64,000 nucleotides of DNA. It comes from Glandiceps talaboti (Eukaryota > Hemichordata > Enteropneusta > Spengelidae). Every line of letters starts with the position of its first letter. Position 1 is the first letter of the stretch. Below are positions 11,949 through 23,852 of the stretch, piece by piece. Both the position numbers and the translations under genes were made by a program. The notes under the pieces are model-generated. The model worked only from the letters and a program-made list of their open reading frames with translations, was not told the DNA's origin and did not search any database. The stretch lies in NCBI RefSeq assembly GCF_964340395.1, contig NC_135556.1:8071001-8135000 (forward strand), read 5' to 3'.

Positions 11949-14900
11949 CTGCAATGTGAAAGAAAAGAAAGAAAATTAAAATAAGTACTTTATGTTATCT
12001 TGAAATGGAAATTCATCTATTGGTAAACCATAGTACTGTGTTTGGAACAAAAATTAAATTCAACACTTAAGCATTATTTTTTTTTATATAGATATTCTAG
12101 TGTCCTTAACCTTGTTCAAAATGAAAACTGTACTTGGTTAACTACAGGTGGTTTCTTAATATACTTCACATTTTGCCAGAAAGGAAGTTGAATCTGACAT
12201 AACTACTCACAAACAGTTTGAATCAGTGGCATGAATATTAAAATGGGTACATTGTCACATGTGATTTGACAGTTTGGTCTGGTTTGTGATTGGATATTTA
12301 AGCCTACATATGCCTGGAAGTGGTTGCTAGGTCAGTTAATGTAAAATGACATGCAACCTTTGCACTCATTTCACAATTCTGTAAGTTGGTTCAGGCAGAG
12401 AACAGCAAGACTGATATGATCAATAGGGCATATTACAGAGCAGGACATTCAGCTGGTGTTTTTGCATACATACTATGTTACACCACATAGTCGGCATGTA
12501 ATTCTACATCCTATTACATATTCAAAACACGGAGGACTGGTTTTCTCCTGAACTTGCCCATGATAGTCAGTATTGAAAACATATTCTTTGTGTATATTTC
12601 AATGCATTGCTCAAAAAGATCAAATTAAAACGTTTACTAACCTCCATAAATGTGCCAGTTTCCTTCTGCCATAGATGGTATACCATGTACACGAAGATGA
12701 GACTGACAGAAGCAAATGTCATCATCCATGCAACGCCGGGGTCAGCCCAGGCAGGGTAGTGGTACTTGCCAACAGTCATAGGTTTGTAATCAACACAGTA
12801 GAAGATCAGGACAAACTGTTACAGAAAGAGAATGGTCTATGTTAAAAATAATTGTACACTTAGTATATGTAATGTCATCATAAATACTATCATTCAGTGC
12901 TATGCAGTGGCATTTACATCATAACAGTGCTTTTTGCAAAGTTTTAGGTACCCAATATATAAAACAAAGGGGGAGTCAGGTATATTTTTATACCTTGGTG
13001 AGGGATTAACAAACAATTCACTTCTCATGATATTTTTTGCACGGTTCCAGAAGATCAAAGCAAACACGGAGACAATCTGGGCAAAGACCCCAAAGACAGT
13101 CAACTCATTATCCATGCACAGAGGACATCAGCTTTTTTAATGATCTTGACATGACAGTACTTACCAAGATTAATGCTGGTGCAATGAACATAGGTACTAG
13201 AGCTGTTATATAAACGCAGTACCAGAAGAATTTTGATCTCTCTCCAACCATTATCTTAACATCATCCAACAAGTTTTTGAAGCCTGTGAGAAAGACAATA
13301 AAGGATGTCTACGTCATTTTAAGGTTGATGCAAAGTAGTATTACTTCAAGTATATAAATTGTAACCATCAGAGCACATACAAGTCTCATACAAGTAGTTA
13401 TTATATTGTAATAATTGCTAGTTCTATGGTTATTGTATAACTGTTTCAAAATTTAGCATTTTTTAAGGAATCATAGTGGCAATGCCACCACCTTGTGAAT
13501 CAATGGAATATTTAGAAGGGATACATACCATAAATATATGTGATAACCAGAAGTTCGACAAGGCCAAGGATAACCATAGATAGACCAGCAGCATAAGAAT
13601 CTTGTAGAAGCAACCAATATAGACCAGCCTAAGGAGTTAAACAGAAGAAACAAATCTGTTATAGAGGAGAATGATGGCATTTGTACTTTGAGGACAAACA
13701 GGCTCCAGGAGTTGGTGAAGCTCACTGTTGCATCTTCAAGGAATATTTGCTTTTAGGAGCAATATCAACCTTTAAAGGTCTGTGCATTGTGGTGTAATCA
13801 CTTCATATATATCTTAATTCAGTTTGTAATTCATTTAATTTTTTTTTTTACTATATTATAATTTTATGTTTTTATGGCTGAAATTTCTTGTTGCAAGATA
13901 TTCTTTTAAATTTTTAACAGAAATCGCAGTTATCTTGGCTTTTAAAAACTTACACAACGTCAGTAGTAATTGTTTATAACAAATAAAGCCCAGTGATGTG
14001 AAGTCTTACCTCAGTAATATGTGGCATTCCAAGGCAGAAGAACAACAGACAAATTCCCAATGGCAATACCCATTTACGATTTTTTTCCCATTTGCGAAGA
14101 ATTTGGAAGTCGTCACGCAGGGAGGTAACTACTGTTTCAACCATAACAACCTGAAATATCAAAGAACACAAAATACTAAATACACAATTTCAAATTTTAA
14201 GTTTAAATACAACATTTGCCTTCCCAGATCATATACATGTTATTTTTGTATGCTATACCATGTTTTCTACCTACAGCATGTTTAGTTTTAAAACTTTTAT
14301 TATTATACATAAGTATTGCTTTGAAATGTCTATCTCCACTCTTTAACAAAACATTGTATAATGATAAGTAGGTGAAAATAAAGACTTACCAGAGAGCCAA
14401 GACCAAGAGTCATTAGCATAATAAAGAAGAGAACAGCCCATAGTGGTGATGCTGGGAGTCTTGACAAAGCTTCTGGGTATGCAATGAATGCCAAACCAGC
14501 ACCTGGAATTACAAATAAAATTGCAGGTAATGAATACATGCTTTCTAGTCATTTTGATGATTTTGTCAAAAGTTAAACATCAAGAGGTTCTAGATCCTGT
14601 AACACTTCATTGCCATCTTCTTGTCTATTTTTGCTTCTTAAGTTAACTTTCAAAATTGTTCAATTCTTGGCAAGTGTAATAGCATTTTCCCTCGTGGTAG
14701 CGAGTCAAAATAGAGCAAGACTTATTCTCATGCCTATAGGCTTTAATAATGTAAATGTGTAGTGCTGCATGGTGCTGAAGTCATGGTGTTGACCAAGAAC
14801 TTGAACAATTTTTACTAACATGATGCACCAAGAGATAATAAAATGCTATTTCTGATAAAGAGAATATTAATGTATCATAACTGGTTCCTACCTGAGGTGG

Positions 14901-17900
14901 CAACTTCACTGACTTTTTTGCCAGTCTCATGAGCCATAAAACCAAGGATGGAGAATATAGCAAATCCTGCAAAGACACTTGTACCACAGTTGAGTAACGG
15001 AATAATGGCAGCATCCCTGAAAATAATAAGACAAATAAATTAAATCTATATAGCAACCATGTCATTCACACTACTTTTTAGTTATACCTAGTTCACTAAT
15101 AAGCATTCCTCCCATACCTATTTCATATTTTTCTTTGATGCAAGTGTCTGAAATAAATTTGGTCTTGCTCTGAATTAAACTTTCCCATTTGTATGTTATT
15201 GCAAATTGTATATTATCTAGCAAGCTACTATATTATTTTTTTTCTTTTACTTCACCTAATTTTATTATAATTAGATTTTGACACTTTTTTCATGGCTAAT
15301 GCACAGCACAAAGCTATGTTGGTGGGGATGAAATACAAAGCACAGTGGGTGTGAGGGGAATGGGTTACAGCATATATTTATATCATTAACACTAAAACTA
15401 ATACTTACAAATAGACATTATTATGGAATTTATTGTAACTGGAGACAACATGGAGTCCACCATTAGCAGCACTAAGTGAGAAGAAGATTTGAGCAGCAGC
15501 ATCCTTCCATACCTGCAATAACAAACAAATTGATAGTCAACAAATGTACCATGCATAGCCATAGAAAATCCCACATTTCATTAATTAACTACATAAAATG
15601 TCTGAAGAAACTGAAAAACCTTGACCCATCCACTTGACTAGTATTAATGACTTTAGTGCTTTCCTGGGATTATATTCAAGATAAACTTCGATAAAAATTA
15701 TAGATAAAATAATACACAGTGGTCAGAGAGCACATCACAAGAAATGGAAGACATTACTACAATCTTGCTTAGGTTTTTCATAATTTCCTATTTCGTAATG
15801 TCTTATTTCAAAGCACACGTGGTAAATTTTATAGGCATACTTACTCTTGGATTTTTCAATATGGTAAAATCGGCTTCCATGTAAAACCTAATGCCCTCAT
15901 AAGAACCAGGAAGAGTGACTCCTCGGATGAATAAAATAAATAGCACGATATAGGGGAACAAAGCAGTAAAGTATACAACCTGTAAAGAGTAGACAAGATA
16001 TGAAAGTAATTAGAACAATCAAGGTACAGAAAATTATCTATTCGTAAATCATCAGATTCTTTATTTATATAAAATCTATTATGCTGTCATCATAAGTCAA
16101 ACTGGATGCAAAAACTACCTTTGCTACCTTTTTTTCAACAATTTTCTTCATCCACATCCATATCTAATGCTTTGGGTTTTTTTTTTTTCTCTCTGCAGCC
16201 ATTATTCTGTTCTTTTCCTCTCACCAAAATACACACACTTTCAGTGAAATTTGTTCAAAAACTCCTTTTTCAGCTTAACCTCGATATATTTGCATGTATA
16301 AATCTCTGCAAAAAGTTGTGGGAAAGAGGAAAGAACAACTTAAAGGAGAGACATGCCAAGGAACGTACCTTTCCTACAGACTTGACACCTCTAACAAGAG
16401 AGAAGTAGGCAATTGACCAGGTCAAAACAAGACAGAGTGCTAAATGCCAACGAATGGAGCCAGTTTCACTAATGTCACTTGACTGCTGCAAGACATATAT
16501 GCTGAAATCAAGAGAGAAAAGAATCCATATGTTATTATTAATATGATTGGAATTTACCAGAAACTGAAGTTTCAAATGGGGAATTGTATTTGCTGCAGTT
16601 GTCCAATTGTGTATCATAGTTGTGGAATACCTCGAAATGTTGAAAATGTTATTTTTGAATGTCAGTGTACAGGTAAGTGAAATTAAAATAAGAATACTAT
16701 AAACTATTGTTGTCATATATTATGTTTGGAGTTGTACATGTGTTTTGGCTGTCCTTCAGAAATGAGCTGCTAGTGATTTTATACAGTCAATCTATCATTA
16801 TATTCACGAGTCTATCCTTCTGAAAATTTCCTCTCAAATGTAAAAGATATAACAGTACTGACACTAAACTTAAGTCTTGTAGTAAGACCTCAGATCTGTG
16901 CTTGGAATGTCGCACAAAAGCTGAGCCCTTGAACCAGGCCTCACTTAAATAGTCAAACCCTTGGACATGTGGTTACTCAAGTACTGTCAAGCCCTCAACC
17001 TATGACTACCAGAGGGTCCAGCAGCTAGACCAGTGTTTTTGCTAAGGTTTGGGAACCCCGGTAACAGAAAGGGGGAAAGAGGTAAAACTGGTAGTGCTTC
17101 CCATGCAATGTATCATAATTTTGGTGGGGAACCCCGGTAAAATGATGTGGGAACCCTGGTAGATTTTACCTACTTACCGCCCTTAAATAAAACACTGTAG
17201 ACTAACAATAAGTATGATTGAGTCTGAAAGTGCAAGTGTATAGTGTATAAGAATAAGGTTGAGAAAGGAATGAGATGTGTTACTGAAATGTACCTGTAAT
17301 ATTCTTCACTGGCACTTGTAATTGTTGCATTGGTATCGTTAACTGATGGCAATGTGGCGTTGATGTCTCTGTCGTCATAACAATCCGGTGTATTCCAGTC
17401 ATGATTACAACCAACCCATGGCAATCCAGGTAAGGCAGAAAATGAGGCGAAGAAATAGAAAGCTGACCAGCACATGATAACATTATAATAAATAGCAACC
17501 ATACCGCTCAGTACCACCATCCCATATCCAAGTCCTGTACAGAAAAGATAGAGGTATTTATGAGTTTATGCATTCATTAGTTTGTTCAACCTCAGGCATT
17601 CCTCATAGTGTTGTTATAATACATGGTCAGAAATTTACTGATGTAAAAGATAAATAGACAGTTGGTAACAATTTCAGTACGTTAATAACTGGCTCTCATA
17701 CCTCAGGAGGGTCACATTGTAATCAAATAACGATTATTACTTATATTACTTAGGTTTGCTCCACACCATTCAAAATGTAATGAAAGATTTTGGTGTAATG
17801 AATCACTATTTCAATCATTATGTAGTCTGTTGTAAATTTAGCCACCATGTAACTGTATATAAAATAAATCTCCTTACCTTTGAACAGTGGACAACACTTC

Positions 17901-20900
17901 CATACTCCTATGCATCCTTGACTAGCAAATTGACCAAGCGTTAACTCGATGAAAAATACTGGCATACCGACAAAAATTAACATGATGAAGTATGGTATCA
18001 AAAATGCACCTGTGATAAAAAAAAATACAAAGAAATATGAGAATCAGAAAACAGCACCTATAATGCATCCTTCTGGACTATTTTTTTTAGTCATGGCTGG
18101 CATATCCCTGCATTGTCCCCACTTCACTATATAAAGGTGAAAACGGTCTCAGAATACGATGATGGACGTTAGGATATTAAAATAGCGCCCTCTATTGACG
18201 TATTACGATTGTTCTCAGCCCAGCAGCGACTAATCGGCAATGTCATCGCCATGCTTCAGGTTCGTCGAAGTGTACGTAATATGTACTAATAATGCAAATG
18301 AAATGGTAGGGAAGCCAGCTTGTTTCCCTAGTCCAGCTTATCAATTCAATTTCGGCAACATTAATTGGCGCGAAGAGTACATTTTCTCTACAATTCATAT
18401 CGTTCATAATGCATTCTAATTTCTGTAATGAAACTTTGAACGTACACACACTTTCTGCTAAATGCTAATTGGCACTATGCCAAACACCACAATGTGAAAA
18501 CTGCTGCCGTATTTACTACGTGGATTTGAAGCAATGGAGTCATGTTGAGCTCTGCTTTCACTTTCCAGCAGCTCATTTTACGTGGGAGACTCAACAACTA
18601 GCATATTGATAGTATTTTGTTTAGTTTTGAACAGCTTATTTTGACATTACAGTGACTGGTCGTGGTGTAAAAACCGTGAATCAAAATCTAAACATTGCGT
18701 GGTCAGCCAAGTATTACGTAAATCGACAGAACACATGGAACCTGCGTGTCTCTCAGTGAAGTTCTATCATTTATTTATCTTTCCACACTCTCTGTTCTTG
18801 CGGAGAAATTATTGAAATGTAAACTCAGAACTTACCACCTCCATTTGTATAACATAAATATGGAAACCTCCATAGATTTCCAAGGCCGACGGCATAGCCG
18901 AGGCATGAACACACGAACTCTGCTTTACGTCCCCAGCTGCCTCTTGTTACACCTTCTTCTTCCACCGGAAGCTTGCATCCAGTTTTGTCCAAGAGGTCAT
19001 TCAACTCTATAGAAGCACTCTTGTCATTTTCGATGGTGTTTTCCTGCAGTGGAAGAAAACAAGGAATTTCTTAGAAAACTAGATGATGTGTAATATAATA
19101 TAATACAGAGTGAAACTGAGTTTCGTTTTAGATAACTATAAATGTTGGCTATAAATAGACTTTAATGTGCAACGGTCAAAAACTGGAGTTTTACGGATGA
19201 ATTGATACATACACGTAAATTGAGAACTTTACAAGCAATGGTAGTGGTGATAGTTTACGGTTGACTTGCGTAAATCACTCACGGTTAAATACACGCCCGA
19301 CTTTATGCACGATCCTTGATTTCTTAAAAATGTTAAGAGAAATTATATATATATATTATACCCATATCAATAATAGGAGATATTCGTTATTCAATGACGG
19401 CCCGGTTTAATGCAATGAATTAGGTAGGTATTATTCGGTATACTCAATAATTACAACTGGCGAGGGTCCATTACCGTTCCAGACAAACTTAATTATTATT
19501 CATCAGTGTCTCGCCTCGACACCAGGAAGCATGCACGTTTGATCCTATATCCTGACCAAGTAATTTCAACCTGATTCGCATAATTCGACCAAAGTTCTGT
19601 ATAAAAGATGGATTGAATTACTTCGTCTTATAAACTGATAGTCTTCGCTGACCAAGTACTGGTAATTGATGTATTCCTTTACATATAACATAATAGTAAT
19701 AATAATAATATAATGTAACATACGTTAGACTGTCTCAGTGTCTGAGTTGCCCTCCCTTCGTGACCCCCGTGTGTGCCCCCTACTTCATTCCTATTGAGAC
19801 CGCTGTCTCGTTTTGATACGTGTACATACAGCTCAATGGCATCTCGAGGGACCCACCAGGTCGTGGAGCAAATAGTCCCTTTCAACCATTCAATCACGAA
19901 GTTGTGTAATTCTTTCAGTGTGTTTGTACACAATAATCCCGGTCAAAATTTCGATACATCTGGCAAGCAAATTTTCCATTCTGAAAGTACGTATTATGCT
20001 GTATCTTTCCCATCGAATGGGCACGACCTTCCATGAACTTGTTCAATAGCATCAAACACAAACAATATTAGTGTATACTAAGTTCGAAACTAAAGCAACG
20101 CATTGGAATGGATCCGGCTATTCTTTGCTGGGAATTTCGATTTATTTTTTTTTTAATTTCATGTTGGCAAATTATTTTGAAGAGCAATCTCGACGTCTCT
20201 CATACACGGAAACACTTTCACTGAAATATTCCCGAGAGCAAAGGGGGAAGAAAAACATTGAAACGACCGAAACCATGAAGTCTACAATACATCCAGTTCA
20301 GTGGATATCCGGTCCATTCCTCGAAATTGAGGTCAGACCTGGATCTGGAGTCAGTAGGAAGACGTATCAAATGTAGAAATACTCAACTGAGAAGCAGGCC
20401 CTACAAGTTATGGCATGTGGAATACATACTATAGATTCCGAAGTATATACATGATATATGAGAGCGAGGTCTCCTTGGTGGGTACGGTCTTTAACCTTGA
20501 GTTACTCTCTGTTGACCGCATTAATTTTGTCTGATAGGGTCGCCGTGACGTCGACCGAAGACACGCTAAAGATAAACTCGCTCATCGACAAATTAGAAAT
20601 ATTAAAAAAAATTGTCAGAAATAATAACTTCAATAGAATATATACACGTCCAATGGAATACATAATTTGCCATGAAAATAATATATGTTTTGTTCAGGAA
20701 TTCGAATCTAATTTGCGAGAAAAAGCTTCAAGCCAAATTCGTTTCATGAAGGGCAGCTACAAAGCCTTGCCGCCTTTTTACAGAAAGCAGGTCACCATTT
20801 CATTAAGTTCACTTTTCTTTCACTGCACGAGTTTATTATTTTGGATTACACAGTTAATTCATTCCTCTTTTTCGCGTTGATGAAAGTCTCAAAAGTGTCA

Positions 20901-23803
20901 TTGTGGTTACTTTTCAACACCTCACGGTCTAGCAACCAATCACTAAACACTAAAGCAAACAGAGTACACACAGAAACATTCTTGGTGTGAAACCAACCAT
21001 CGTCAAAATCAAAAGGTCAAAGGTTAAACTTTCATTATTAGTGGATGATTTTTCACGCCCTAGATACATGCTAAATGACAGTCCCCACAAACCAAAATTA
21101 CGACGTCGTGAAACCCAAAATTATTTTACTATTTTTAATTCAAAATCTTTACCCACCAAGGGATTGTTTTCCGAAGAAAAGTGCAGACGACTTTCCTATT
21201 TTGAGTATTGGAATGTTTGCATGTTTTCCCCATATGAAGAATGCCCTCTCTCCATTTCAGTAAAATGCTAGATACACTGTGTTGTACGAACACGTGGTTG
21301 CAGAGTTCCTTGGGGACTTGTCGGCGTTTTATCGACATGCTGACACTAATACTGGACGTGTGATATTCATACATGTAATATACCCACCCACCCCATACAT
21401 CGAATCGGGCATCGTGAGAAAATGTTTTTGGCGGGTGGTGCAGTGGTCATTGTGTAGTCTGTATACATTGTTCATTCTGTAACGTTTTTTTTTACATGCA
21501 CCGTTGTCTACATCGGGCGGATACGTAAAGAACAATGGCAGACTCTTCATAGCCGACATACCTTCCCTTTCATACAGCATTTACATTCTACAACAGGGGT
21601 ATTGAACGTCACATAATAAAGTTATATAATAACCATTGTCTGTTTACTTCAATTCACGCCGAAGGCGCGAAATGTCCATGACTCGTAGCAGGCATACCGT
21701 GTACGTACAGACGAATCAACTTCACCCACAGACGCATTTCATGTGTTTGAAATCGTTTGTTCTAAATTGGTGTGCATTAAATTCACATATACCTAAACGG
21801 AACTCATAGACCCCCCCCCCCCCCCCTTAACGAACGCGTAACGGGGTCTCTAGACATGGGCGATGCGTGGCGGCCAATTTAATTCCAAAACAAAAAGCTA
21901 TATATATCCCAATACAGTTATATGTAAATGCTTAGCACATTCATCGCATACCAAGGATAATCTTCTTCGAACTCACTAAACCAGAACAGGAAGTTATTCG
22001 CCAAGAATGTCGACAAATGCTTCAAATTTTCCACCCACAACGAGAATTGGTAATATTTAATTAACAATTTCGAGTTTTGACCAAAACTTCGGGTTTTTTT
22101 TTTTAATCGTGCCGTGCTTTGTGTACAATCTCGACAACTTGGACTAAGCTCAGGAGTGCAATAAATGTGTGAACTACTACACGTCCATCATTTTCCATAA
22201 ACAGCGAGTAAAAAACTCTTTTGTGTGGCTGCGATAATACACAACTGTTATTTCCAAATCAATACAAAATATTGACTCAGTGCGGACAATTTGTTCATAC
22301 AGATAAAACTATTTTTTTTTTCACTCGATGTGACCTAGCATAGAATCTTATTGGGTACCCTCGTGACCACGGACGCCATGTAATAAAATTGTCTTGAAGA
22401 ATATAGGGTAGATGTATCCAAGTACATCTCGTTACTTCTGTAGGAGACATTCCCTGCAATGGCTTATGGGTAGAACGCATGTAGATTTACCAAACCATGC
22501 AATGTTCTCCCGTGCAGTGTAGCAAACCAGCGCTGACTTTGATGGTTACGGTGGACACGACATGTTTAGTCTTTTTAGGTGTCACTATTCATTTTGATCC
22601 GAGCTGAAATTGCACAAACATAAACTCCCTTGAATGGGCACCACATTCACCGGGTGCCCTTTGCCCCTCTCACTTTTGTAGTTTATCAATGAAATTGAAT
22701 GCTTAAGTTTTGTGGTAGCGGTGAATTGAATTGAATTACTTTATTTGCCAGCAACACAATAATGCCATTGATTTCAACTCTGAATGTAAAAGTACCTGGG
22801 AAGCCGTTTCTTTCTCAAAACACGCCACTTTCCTATTCCTCAACTGTTGGAAAAGGGCCAAATATTCGAACTGTTTTACATGATGTGCCACATCACAACT
22901 TCAAATCGAATAACACGAGTGTTTACATTCACCCCGATAATATTACTAGAGAACGTAATGGTTTTGGGATAACGTGTAAAACAAATCAATGAATGAGATG
23001 AGCGGCGCTGTGTGATTGATCGTTCCCAGTGATTTCCCGCGCAGTTACGTCAAGCGAATTTACTAACGTGCGTGTACGTATATATTGATCGACAATTTTA
23101 CCTTATTCTGACGGTGTGCCTCTCCCGTGATCAGGTGGTTTTCTAGTATTTCTTCTCCCATGATGTATGGTAATGAAACGTTCTAAAATCTGGTTACTTT
23201 TTCCACACCGTATTTGAATATCTGGTCATGGAAGGTTTGCCATATGGAGTGTCCGCGTATTAGGGGAAAGGTAAACGTCACCACTTGTTTACACTTTGGA
23301 AATGAATGGATGGGCGAAATCATTCTGATGAGGGGTTGGAGGAGGAACACGCATGTACAGGGAGAAGGGGGCGCAACATTCGATATAGCTAGCCGTTGTG
23401 AGTCGTCACGTTGCCTGTGATGTGCACTACTGGTACTACAAGGTATGGCAATGATCAAATTGACGACATCCAAAACAGTTGCTGTGTATTATTGTGTGTT
23501 TTTCGTATTGAGTCAGTTGTATGTTTATGATTTGGGTTTCTGTTTATTAGTATTACATGATTACATGTGGGGATAGTGGAACAAGACAGTTACACCGCGT
23601 AGACCTGGTCAATAGTTCATTATAATATGTTTACAAATTACATGTACTTGTGTACAAGGAACAACAATGTGGAATAATAAAGTAATCGGTTATGATCGAC
23701 TGGGGTCATGGCGATCTCGCGTATTTACTGGGGTCATGGCGATCTCGCGTATGTATACAACGCTGGGGTGAGACACCCCCCCTCTCCCTCTCCCTCCCCC
23801 TCT

Positions 23804-23852
<49 letters not shown>

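Noticed and set aside
12900-13115. Minus-strand open frame between SLC6 exons 12 and 13, starting [13 protein letters not shown]
   Set aside because: Exon 12 joins exon 13 in frame to give a continuous TM11, so this lies in the intron. It has no SLC6 motif and lacks matching splice phases.
18243-18449. Minus-strand open frame in SLC6 intron 2
   Set aside because: Exons 2 and 3 join in phase to give the conserved GGGAFLIPY, leaving no room for an extra coding exon.
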